From assembly GCA_017646625.1 (NCBI GenBank), contig JAGCMF010000013.1:1-64000 (forward strand): a DNA stretch of 64,000 nucleotides, written 5' to 3'. The stretch's first letter is position 1. Each line of letters opens with the position of its first letter. Position numbers and translations under genes: made by a program. Source of the DNA: Alistipes sp. GTDB taxonomy: Bacteria; Bacteroidota; Bacteroidia; Bacteroidales; Rikenellaceae. The notes beneath the pieces were generated by a model. That model had not been told where the DNA came from and did not search any database. It worked only from the letters and a program-made list of their open reading frames with translations. Positions 16,063 to 24,281 of the stretch are shown piece after piece.

Positions 16063-16656
16063 ATGAAACCCAAATGTAGCTTTTTGATATTGCTATTCTC
16101 TATTTTTATTGGAGGTGGCGTATCGAATGTTCATGCACAAGACTGGGCGATAAAGACAAATATAGTCTACGATGCTACTGCTACGGTAAACATCGGCGCA
16201 GAGGTGGGCCTCGCCAAGAGGTGGACACTTGATATCTCGGGTAACCTAAATGCGTGGAGCAAGAATGAGGAGACAAAGTGGAAGCACTGGTTGGCACAGC
16301 CCGAGGCGCGCTACTGGTTTTGTGACCGTTTCTCACGTCACTTCATAGGTGCTCATGCCATCGTCGGAGCCTTCAACTTCGGCGGTATCAACAACAACAT
16401 ATCAATGCTCGGCACGGACTTCTCGGTCTTAAAGGATAACCGTTATCAGGGTTATGCCTATGGTGCTGGTGTGGCCTATGGTTTTGCCTTTATGCTTTCG
16501 GAGCACTTTAACCTCGAACTCGAGGCTGGCTTCGGTTATGCCTATCTCGACTATGAGGTCTTCGACTGCGGTGACTGCGGACGTAGGATTGGTGAAGGTG
16601 GTCACCACTATATTGGCCCTACAAAGGTTGCAATTAATTTAGTATATCTCTTCTAA
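16063..16656 (+). CDS. DUF3575 outer-membrane protein, first gene of fimbrial operon
   Basis: A 197-residue protein with a signal peptide cleaved after VHAQ. DUF3575 is recognisable by WAIKTNIVYDATAT at the mature N terminus, the WLAQPEARYWFCDRF segment and the aromatic beta-strand pattern ending in VYLF. In Bacteroidales this family regularly precedes a DUF3868/OmpA protein and FimA/Mfa1-type fimbrillins, as here. It is probably an outer-membrane barrel helping fimbrial assembly or anchoring; the exact role is not established. Expression likely depends on the invertible promoter 100 nt upstream. Confidence 0.85.
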   Translation: MKPKCSFLILLFSIFIGGGVSNVHAQDWAIKTNIVYDATATVNIGAEVGLAKRWTLDISGNLNAWSKNEETKWKHWLAQPEARYWFCDRFSRHFIGAHAIVGAFNFGGINNNISMLGTDFSVLKDNRYQGYAYGAGVAYGFAFMLSEHFNLELEAGFGYAYLDYEVFDCGDCGRRIGEGGHHYIGPTKVAINLVYLF

Positions 16657-16667
16657 ATCACTTCACA

Positions 16668-18110
16668 ATGAGAGCTATTTTCTTGATCGTTGCTGCTGTT
16701 CTAACCTCTGTTATCAGCTATGCTAAGGAGACAAAAGGTGTTGATATTAAGGATTTTACCTTGGAGCTTAATGAGGATGGTAACCTGAATGTGGCAATAG
16801 ACATAGATTTCACTGACCTAAATATAAAGGCTACACAGGTGGTTGTGCTTACGCCCATTATCGTCAATGGCAATAATTCCGAGGAGTTGATGTCGATAGC
16901 TGTATATGGCCGAAATAGACGTATTTACTATCAGCGTAATGAGGATGTGAAGCCTACCACGGCCGAGGATGTTGAGCTTACGCGCAGTGAGGCGCGTGGT
17001 GTTGTGACATATAGCACATCGCTATATTTTGCCGACTGGATGGATGGTTGTAGTGTTGAGCTTCTTCGTACCGACTATGGCTGCTGTGGTAATCCCTCGA
17101 TGATTGCTCGTGAGAGCCTTGTCGATAGATTTCCTATTGAGACATACCACCCCGAACTTATCTACCTACGTCCCGAGCATGAGGTCGTCAAGACACGTCA
17201 AATAAGTGGCTCGGCATTCGTCGATTTCCCTGTGAGCCAGACTGTCATATATCCTGATTACCGCGATAATAGAGCCGAGTTGGCGAAGATTACCGGCACT
17301 ATTGACGCTGTTGTGAATGACAAGGATGTATCCATAAAGTCTATCTTCATCAAGGGTTATGCCTCACCCGAGAGCCCCTATAGCAACAATACCCGCTTGG
17401 CCAAGGGGCGTACCGAGGCTTTGAAGGTCTATGTTGAGAATATCTATCACTTTGGTGAGGGCTTCATCAAGACGGACTATGAGCCCGAGGATTGGGCGGG
17501 CCTCGCGCGATATGTCGAGACCTCGACACTTGCGCATAAGGAGGATATTTTGGCTACCATACATTCGGATAGAGACCCTGATACTAAAGAGTGGATTATC
17601 AAGTCTACATGGGAGGATGAGTATCGCTTCTTGTTGGACAACTGCTACCCCGCCTTGCGACATTCGGACTATGTCATCGAGTATGAGATTAGGAGCTATA
17701 GTAACCCTGTGGAGATAGAGCAGATACTTCGCACTGCACCTCAAAATCTATCCTTGGAGGAGTTTTACATTCTCGCCCAGACATACGAGCCTGGCAGTGA
17801 TAAGTTTAATGAGCTGTTTGAGACTGCTGTGAGGATGTATCCTAATGACCCTGTTGCAAACCTCAATGCCGCGAACTCGGCAATATTGAAGCACGACTAT
17901 CGCAGTGCTCTTCGCTATCTCGATAATGCGGGTGATATGGCCGAGGCGGTATATACGCGTGGCGTGTTGGCGGTATATATGGATAATCAAGCCGAGGCAA
18001 GGCAATACTTTGAGGAGGCGCAGAGGCTTGGCATACCACAGGCAGAGGTTGCCCTTGTGGAGATTGCGAAGAATAGGAATATCGTGACTATGAATAATAA
18101 TAACAGATAA
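16668..18110 (+). CDS. DUF3868/OmpA-like fimbrial accessory protein with TPR tail
   Basis: A 480-residue exported protein. Residues 1-17 form a signal peptide. About 20-170 is the DUF3868 region (FTLELNEDGNLNVAIDIDF). About 200-330 is an OmpA-like domain recognisable by IKGYASPESPYSNN and RLAKGRTEALKVYV, which in the family contacts peptidoglycan. The C-terminal part holds tetratricopeptide-like helices (NLNAANSAILKHDYRSALRYL, shortened here; VYTRGVLAVYMDN). It follows the DUF3575 gene by 11 nt. It may anchor the assembly platform to the cell wall; inference from family context. Confidence 0.82.
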   Translation: MRAIFLIVAAVLTSVISYAKETKGVDIKDFTLELNEDGNLNVAIDIDFTDLNIKATQVVVLTPIIVNGNNSEELMSIAVYGRNRRIYYQRNEDVKPTTAEDVELTRSEARGVVTYSTSLYFADWMDGCSVELLRTDYGCCGNPSMIARESLVDRFPIETYHPELIYLRPEHEVVKTRQISGSAFVDFPVSQTVIYPDYRDNRAELAKITGTIDAVVNDKDVSIKSIFIKGYASPESPYSNNTRLAKGRTEALKVYVENIYHFGEGFIKTDYEPEDWAGLARYVETSTLAHKEDILATIHSDRDPDTKEWIIKSTWEDEYRFLLDNCYPALRHSDYVIEYEIRSYSNPVEIEQILRTAPQNLSLEEFYILAQTYEPGSDKFNELFETAVRMYPNDPVANLNAANSAILKHDYRSALRYLDNAGDMAEAVYTRGVLAVYMDNQAEARQYFEEAQRLGIPQAEVALVEIAKNRNIVTMNNNNR

Positions 18111-18146
18111 ACAAACAAATCAATTTATTAACTTAATTTTTGCTTT

Positions 18147-19712
18147 ATGAAAAAGTATCTATTTATTGCACTTGCAGCATTAGGTTTTGCTGCTTGTGAG
18201 AAGAGTGCTGACGACAACAACGTTCAGCAGAATGGTGAGTTGGAGCAGTCATACGTGGCTATCACACTCGCTGCCGACGACATCACACGCGCATCTGATG
18301 GTGTGTATGAGGAGGGTCGTGATGAGGAACGTGCTGTTAAGTCTGCTTACGTATTCTTCTTCAAGGATGGTGCTGCTTTCCCCGTAGCATTTGATGGCAC
18401 TACTTCAACTAACGCAGGTGTAACCAACTACTTGCAGGTTAACTTGACTGGCAATAATACAAATATGGACAATGTATCTGATGTTAAGGATGCTGTTCTT
18501 GTTCTTCAGAACTACAAGGGTGAGTATCCTAACCAGATTGTAGCTGTCCTCAACTGGAATCCTACAGCCAAGTCATCATACACTCTTAGCGAGCTTCAGA
18601 CAAAGATTTCAGCATTGGGTGATGATGCAAATGGTTATGTTATGAGCAACGCTGTATATGCTGACAACGCAGATCAGGTGGTAGATGCTGTTGATTTGAC
18701 AATTGCGAACATCGGTAAGACTGCTGATGAGGCTTTGGCTCATCCTGTAACAATCCATGTAGAACGTGTTGCTGCTAAAGTGGTGTTTACTGCCGATAAC
18801 GGTGGTAAGTTCGACGTAGAGAAGGAGATTGATGGTAAAAAAGTATATGCGCAGATCATGGGCTTCGAGCTTTACAACGACTACCAGGAGTCTTGGCTTA
18901 TCAAGCGTATCGACCCATCTTGGACAGATATGGGCTTCAACTGGAATGATGCTGACTGGTTCCGTTCATACTGGGCACAGTCACTCGGCAAGGCATTCGA
19001 TGAGAATACTTTCGCGTGGACTACTGACAACACAGATATGGGTGGTTACGTATATTGCGGTGAGAACACTCGTGCTTGGACAGAGGATGCTGATGTTCGT
19101 ACAAAGGTAGTTGTTAAGGCGCAGCTTGTAGACGTTGATGGTAGCCCATTCGAGGTTGTTAACTGGTACGGTAAGGACTACATCGGCGAGGGAGACCTCT
19201 TGACTGTTGTTGCTAACACTCTTAAGAACACTTACTTCTCATCTGCAGATGGTACTACTTTCGTTGGTCTTACTCCTGCTGATATCAAATGTGTTGATCG
19301 TCTTGTAACTGACGCCAAGGCTTATGAGGTATACTTCCAGCTCTCTGATGCTGGCGCAGCAAAGAGCTGGTATAAGTATGAGGGTGGCAACTATACGGCT
19401 ATTAATGTGGCAGATTTCAACACAGCTCTTGCAGCTGTTCAGCCAGCTCTTGTTTACAAGAATGGTATGACATACTACTGGCTCGACATCAAGCACCTTG
19501 GTGCTGCTGGTAAGACCGCAGAGTATGGTATCGTTCGTAACCACGTCTACAAGGTGAATATCAACGACATCACTGGCTACGGTACACCTGTTTATGATGG
19601 TACATCTGACTTCATCAATCTTGAGAAGCCAGAGGATATCGTAACATACGTATCTGCACAGATTAACATCCTCTCTTGGCGAGTTGTTGATAACGACTAC
19701 GACTTGGAGTAA
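18147..19712 (+). CDS. Mfa1/FimA-type major fimbrillin, copy 1
   Basis: A 521-residue prepro-lipoprotein (lipobox LGFAAC). The pattern YVAITLAADDITRAS places an Arg at residue 48, close to Arg49, after which Porphyromonas Mfa1 is known to be cleaved before polymerisation. ERAVKSAYVFFF starts the N-terminal fimbrillin domain, and IVAVLNW, VERVAAKVVF, YVYCGENT and the final AEYGIVRNHVYKVNI...ILSWRVV follow the P1/Mfa1 pattern. The extreme C-terminal strand is a plausible donor-strand element. Followed by a stem-loop and a second, similar fimbrillin. Confidence 0.88.
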   Translation: MKKYLFIALAALGFAACEKSADDNNVQQNGELEQSYVAITLAADDITRASDGVYEEGRDEERAVKSAYVFFFKDGAAFPVAFDGTTSTNAGVTNYLQVNLTGNNTNMDNVSDVKDAVLVLQNYKGEYPNQIVAVLNWNPTAKSSYTLSELQTKISALGDDANGYVMSNAVYADNADQVVDAVDLTIANIGKTADEALAHPVTIHVERVAAKVVFTADNGGKFDVEKEIDGKKVYAQIMGFELYNDYQESWLIKRIDPSWTDMGFNWNDADWFRSYWAQSLGKAFDENTFAWTTDNTDMGGYVYCGENTRAWTEDADVRTKVVVKAQLVDVDGSPFEVVNWYGKDYIGEGDLLTVVANTLKNTYFSSADGTTFVGLTPADIKCVDRLVTDAKAYEVYFQLSDAGAAKSWYKYEGGNYTAINVADFNTALAAVQPALVYKNGMTYYWLDIKHLGAAGKTAEYGIVRNHVYKVNINDITGYGTPVYDGTSDFINLEKPEDIVTYVSAQINILSWRVVDNDYDLE

Positions 19713-19722
19713 TCAAATTTGG

Positions 19723-19758
19723 CTACCGACTTTATGGTCAATGCCGTTGAGTCGGTAG
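19723..19758 (+). terminator. Stem-loop between the two fimbrillin genes
   Basis: CTACCGACT (19723-19731) pairs perfectly with AGTCGGTAG (19750-19758). Followed by TCCTGTTT, a weak T-tract. It could partly terminate transcription or stabilise the upstream message, favouring copy 1. Confidence 0.6.
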
Positions 19759-19792
19759 TCCTGTTTAATCAATAACTAATGGTAGATATTAT

Positions 19793-21466
19793 ATGAAAAA
19801 GTATCTATTTTTAGCAGTGGCACTCCTTGGCATGGCATCGTGCGCAAAGGATGACATCGCTAATGGTAATAACCCTATCCACAGCGGAGAGATCGAGGAG
19901 TCATATATCGCCATCAACCTCTCTGCATCTGATATCACACGTGCTCAAACTGGTTTTGAGGATGGCACTGCGGAAGAACGTGCCGTTCACCACGCCGATT
20001 TCTTCTTCTTCGATGAGGCGGGTAATCCGTTCAATGTAACTGGTAACCCTGCAACAACTTCTGGTGGTGCAACAAATCACTTGCATGCTGCAGATATTAC
20101 ATTTGCTACTGATGAGGATGGTGGTGATGATATCTCTGATTCATCAGCGGCAGTCCTCTTGCTTCAGACATACAAGGGCGAGTATCCAAGTCAGATTGTT
20201 GCAGTTCTTAACTGGAGTCCCGATACCAAGCCTTACACATTAGATGAGTTGCACGCTGCAGTAAACCTTACTGGCAAGTGGGATACCGAAGACTACTTTG
20301 TAATGAGCAATGCCGTATATGCACAGAATGGCAAGGCTGTTTATGCTACACCTCTGTCGTACGACAATATCAAGTCAAGCGAGAAGGATGCCGAGAATAA
20401 TCCAGTGAGCATCTATGTTGAACGTGTGGCTGCAAAGGTTAAGTTGGAAACATCAGCAAAGTATGACTTGCAAGAGGAGGTTATGTATCATCCTCTTGGC
20501 GGCACCACAACCATAGAGGGTGGCGTCTTTGCAAAGATTATTAGCTGGGACCTCTATCGTGATAACACCCAGTCTCAACTCCTTAAGGTGATTGACGAGA
20601 CTTGGACTGATGATTCTTTAGGCTTCCCATGGAACAATGCTCCTTGGTATCGTAGCTACTGGGCAGAATCGTTGTCTGCTCCAACAGATGACCAAATCTT
20701 TGGAAACTCTCCTTTTACTCCTGGTACCCATACCTATATCGGTGAGAATACCACCGGCAAAGAGAGTTGCACAAAGGTGGTTATCAAGGCCCAGTTGGTG
20801 ACAACTGTTGGTGAAGAAGATAAGCCTCTCGAGCTTGCAATTTGGAATAATGTAGAGTATGTTGATGAGGTTGCCGATGAAGAATCAAAGGGCGGTGAAT
20901 CACTTCGTATTGCTGTTGCTAACACCCTCAAAAATACATACTTTGCAAATACCAAAGATGGTTATGTAGGCCTTATGCCAGAGGATTTGAAGTGCGTAGC
21001 AGGTGGTGGCGAGGGCGCCCCAGAAGGTGTTAAGGCAAACGAGGTTTATTTCCAGTTGTCAGAGACAGGTGAGGCAAAGGATTGGTACAAGCTCGTAAAT
21101 GGTGAGTATAAGCCAGTGGCTGATGATATCACCAAAGATGCCAATAGTAAAGCAGCAACAAATAATGCTCTAAAGAGTGTCCCTGCAGCTGTGCTTTATA
21201 AGAGTGGTGAGACATTCTACTATGTAGATATCAAGCACCTCGGTGCTGCTGGCAAACCTGCAGAGTATGGTATTGTTCGTAATCACGTCTACAATGTCAA
21301 AATTAACACAATCAAGGGTTATGGCAGCCCTGTCTACACAGGTGTTAGCTACCTTGAGTACCCACAGATTACCGAGCAGAGTACATTTGTATCGGCACAG
21401 ATCAATATCCTCTCTTGGAGATTGGTGAATCAGGAGGTAGATATTGAAACAAATCCAAGTAATTAA
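19793..21466 (+). CDS. Mfa1/FimA-type fimbrillin, copy 2
   Basis: A 557-residue paralogue of the preceding gene with the same blocks: lipobox GMASC, YIAINLSASDITRAQ (Arg at residue 50), ERAVHHADFFFF, IVAVLNW, VERVAAKV, a WYRSYWAESL segment, AEYGIVRNHVYNV and a final INILSWRLV. It is longer than copy 1 mainly through acidic loops near 270-300 and 340-350. It may be a second structural subunit or an alternative pilin. Followed by another stem-loop. Confidence 0.87.
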   Translation: MKKYLFLAVALLGMASCAKDDIANGNNPIHSGEIEESYIAINLSASDITRAQTGFEDGTAEERAVHHADFFFFDEAGNPFNVTGNPATTSGGATNHLHAADITFATDEDGGDDISDSSAAVLLLQTYKGEYPSQIVAVLNWSPDTKPYTLDELHAAVNLTGKWDTEDYFVMSNAVYAQNGKAVYATPLSYDNIKSSEKDAENNPVSIYVERVAAKVKLETSAKYDLQEEVMYHPLGGTTTIEGGVFAKIISWDLYRDNTQSQLLKVIDETWTDDSLGFPWNNAPWYRSYWAESLSAPTDDQIFGNSPFTPGTHTYIGENTTGKESCTKVVIKAQLVTTVGEEDKPLELAIWNNVEYVDEVADEESKGGESLRIAVANTLKNTYFANTKDGYVGLMPEDLKCVAGGGEGAPEGVKANEVYFQLSETGEAKDWYKLVNGEYKPVADDITKDANSKAATNNALKSVPAAVLYKSGETFYYVDIKHLGAAGKPAEYGIVRNHVYNVKINTIKGYGSPVYTGVSYLEYPQITEQSTFVSAQINILSWRLVNQEVDIETNPSN

Positions 21467-21487
21467 ATGCTAATATAGCAGTGTTTC

Positions 21488-21521
21488 AAGGGGTCGCCAG
21501 GCGACTGCTCGACGACCCCTT
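21488..21521 (+). terminator. Stem-loop after the second fimbrillin gene
   Basis: AAGGGGTCG (21488-21496) pairs with CGACCCCTT (21513-21521) around a GC-rich loop, followed by CTTAAAATTAA. It separates the abundant subunits from the presumed minor subunits that follow. Confidence 0.6.
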
Positions 21522-21571
21522 CTTAAAATTAACTATGGGCGATAGCCCTGCACATAATAAATAGTAGTAAA

Positions 21572-22609
21572 ATGAACAGAGTGCATATATTCAGAAGAGT
21601 ACTTCTCGCATCGGCAATGGTGGTGGCGATGCTGGCGGCATCTTCGTGTAAGGATGGCCTCATCTTCGATGGAGAGGGCGACTGCGGCATATATTACCGC
21701 ATACGCTTTAAGTATGACTACAACATAAAGTTTGCTGACGCCTTCGCTAATGAGGTGAACTCCGTAGCACTCTACATCTTCGACGAGAGTGATACCCTTG
21801 TCGATAATATCACCACCATAGATAAGCAATCACTATCATCGGGTACCTTCGAGATACCTCTCGAACTAGAGCCCGGAGAGTATACACTTCTGGCTTGGGG
21901 CGGACTTATGAACGAAGAGTCGTTCGATATGCTGGCTGATGCAACGGTTGGCGAGACGAAACTCGAGGATATGCAGGTGATGATGCGCCGCGAGCATAAC
22001 GATAGTGGTGAGGCGACGGTAAGTGAAGATCTCTTGCCGCTATATCATGGTACATTGGCTCTCGAGGTGGCCGACATCCCTGGCACCTACACAGAGACGA
22101 TGTCACTCATGAAGGATACAAATGCAGTACGCATACTGCTTCACGAGATGTCGGGACATGATGTGGATGCAGATAAGTTTATATTTGAGATTAGAGATAA
22201 TAATGGCCTCTACGACTGGGACAACAGACTCCTTGAGGATGAGGATATAATATATTCGGCATGGTATCAGGCTACTGGCTCTGCCGAGATGGATGAGTCT
22301 GACACACGCACGGTGACAGAGGTAAATGTGGCACTCGCAGAACTCGCCATAGGTCGCATTAGGGCAGATAACTCGCCAATACTTCATATCAGAAGCCGCG
22401 AGACAGGCGAGGACCTCGTACGTCTACCTTTTGCCGAGTATGCGCTGCTGGTGAAGGGATACTATAGAGGTGGCATGGGCGATCAGGAGTATCTCGATCG
22501 TCAGGATGAGTACACCATGACACTCTTCCTCAATGAGGGTGAGTGGGTGAGCTCGCAGATCATTATTAACGGTTGGCGTGTGGTATACAACGACACGAGC
22601 ATCAACTAA
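21572..22609 (+). CDS. FimB/Mfa2-family fimbrial anchor
   Basis: A 345-residue lipoprotein (lipobox AASSC). CGIYYRIRFKYDYNIKFAD followed by NSVALYIFDESDTLV, ELEPGEYTLLAWGG and a final SSQIIINGWRVVYND is the FimB/Mfa2 pattern. Characterised relatives in Porphyromonas lie at the base of the fimbria, anchor it in the outer membrane and limit its length. No Arg-cleavage (TR) motif follows the lipobox, in keeping with an anchor that stays lipidated. It lies between the fimbrillins and the presumed tip genes, the usual order. Confidence 0.9.
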   Translation: MNRVHIFRRVLLASAMVVAMLAASSCKDGLIFDGEGDCGIYYRIRFKYDYNIKFADAFANEVNSVALYIFDESDTLVDNITTIDKQSLSSGTFEIPLELEPGEYTLLAWGGLMNEESFDMLADATVGETKLEDMQVMMRREHNDSGEATVSEDLLPLYHGTLALEVADIPGTYTETMSLMKDTNAVRILLHEMSGHDVDADKFIFEIRDNNGLYDWDNRLLEDEDIIYSAWYQATGSAEMDESDTRTVTEVNVALAELAIGRIRADNSPILHIRSRETGEDLVRLPFAEYALLVKGYYRGGMGDQEYLDRQDEYTMTLFLNEGEWVSSQIIINGWRVVYNDTSIN

Positions 22610-22649
22610 TAACCCGACATCTGGAGATATAATAAGACACGATATTTAG

Positions 22650-24272
22650 ATGAATAGTTTGGTAAAATATGTAGTAGTGCTTATCTGTGGTGCACTCTCT
22701 GTGTCGTGCGTATTCGATACAGAGCACTGCATCCCACAGGTGCCCCTCGCGCCAGTGGTACTCGAGGGTGAGCATACTATATCCTTTACCATAGGCTTTG
22801 ATGCCTCGACAACACGTGTGTCGTGCGACGAGACTGACGATGCTATACCTTTTGACTACTATATCAATCCCGAGACGCTACGTGTGATGCTCACCGACAT
22901 GGATAGTAACCCTATTGGTGAGGTTGAACGCCTCTACATATGGCCTACAAACGAGGCACAGACAGAGTTTGAGTTCACAGGAAAGCTCCCCGAGGGTCTC
23001 GTCTTCTACCCCGAAAAGCCACAGTATAAGCTCTTTGCTATGGTTAATGCTCCGCGTGAGGCCCTCGACAATGAGTTAACACTATATCGTCAGGAGAGAC
23101 TCGACCCACGTAATGAGGGTAGCGCAATACCTATGTGGGGTGTCACAACGGTTGACCTTTCACCCGCCGTGAACGCCGATAACTACAAGATTACTAACCC
23201 ATTGTGGATGTTGCGTTCGGCGGCAAAGATTGAGGTGCAGCTCTCCCAAACCCTCAAGGATAGGGGCACCGAGATAACATCGGCAACAATGAAGTACTAC
23301 AATGTTGAGGGATATGTCGCCCCTGCTAACTGGCATAGCTTTGGCGATACACAAGATGTAGACTGCGAGGCCGCCATACACGTATATCGCCATGCTGCTG
23401 TCAAACTCCCTCTGATAAAGGATGAGGCTACGGGCAACTACTATGTATATATGCCCGAGTATGACAATAAGAACTATCCTGGCGAACGTAATAAGATAAG
23501 CCTTACGATGATTCACTCCGGGAAGGAGGAGGTTTTTGAGGATGCTATCTCGTTCTGTGAGTATAGCGATGGCGCTATAATGGATGGTAGCGACTATAAC
23601 ATCGTGCGTAACCACATATATAGGTTCACCATTCGTTCCATATCGGGCTCGAGCATTGCTCTCGACTACACCGTGGCAGACTGGAGCTCGGAGGATTGGG
23701 ATGGCAATGGCAAGGGGTATGAGGAGCATGACCTATCATATCCTACATACCACAATCCCGTTGTGCCGTATGAGTTTTTGGGTCTCACAGGCACCGCGCA
23801 GTCTAACTATGTCATTACTCGGGAGCCTACGATGATGTACTATGGTGTTGGTAACCCCGAGGATGGCGGTTTCCACTGCTACTTCCAGATTATAGCACCC
23901 AAGGCTGTGAAGTGGAAGCCTGTGTTTATGGGCTCAAAGGAGAACTATCAGATTCGTGTATATCTCGTAGATAAGAAACTTAACGAGTCTGGGGAGGTTA
24001 TATTTGACTCGGCTGTGTCAGGCAAGCAGGGCGATATCAAGGCATGTGAGGTCGGCGAGTGGTACCATATTGTTGTCTTCCCCCTCAGTGACGATGGCGC
24101 AGATAGCTCTGTCATAGAGTTTGGTATCTCATATTATCAGGCATGGACAGACCAGTACATCAACCTCTATGTGAATGGAGAGTACGATAATATCAGATGG
24201 CCTAATAGTGGCAATAACCCAAAGATTATAAACATTAGACACATCTCGGCACAAATTGTTGATGAGGAGTAA
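22650..24272 (+). CDS. Minor fimbrial subunit lipoprotein
   Basis: A 540-residue lipoprotein (lipobox LSVSC). The N-terminal half has fimbrillin-like features: TISFTIGFDASTTRVS, YKLFAMVNAP, WMLRSAAKIEVQLS and IVRNHIYRFTIRSISG. After about residue 350 (VADWSSEDWDG) a second domain without a known family name follows, rich in aromatic strands (YYGVGNPEDGGFHCYFQII). By position and architecture it is likely an accessory subunit near the tip, comparable to Mfa3/Mfa4 in role; homology to those is not claimed. Gap to the next gene is 9 nt. Confidence 0.65.
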   Translation: MNSLVKYVVVLICGALSVSCVFDTEHCIPQVPLAPVVLEGEHTISFTIGFDASTTRVSCDETDDAIPFDYYINPETLRVMLTDMDSNPIGEVERLYIWPTNEAQTEFEFTGKLPEGLVFYPEKPQYKLFAMVNAPREALDNELTLYRQERLDPRNEGSAIPMWGVTTVDLSPAVNADNYKITNPLWMLRSAAKIEVQLSQTLKDRGTEITSATMKYYNVEGYVAPANWHSFGDTQDVDCEAAIHVYRHAAVKLPLIKDEATGNYYVYMPEYDNKNYPGERNKISLTMIHSGKEEVFEDAISFCEYSDGAIMDGSDYNIVRNHIYRFTIRSISGSSIALDYTVADWSSEDWDGNGKGYEEHDLSYPTYHNPVVPYEFLGLTGTAQSNYVITREPTMMYYGVGNPEDGGFHCYFQIIAPKAVKWKPVFMGSKENYQIRVYLVDKKLNESGEVIFDSAVSGKQGDIKACEVGEWYHIVVFPLSDDGADSSVIEFGISYYQAWTDQYINLYVNGEYDNIRWPNSGNNPKIINIRHISAQIVDEE

Positions 24273-24281
24273 CAGTAGAGT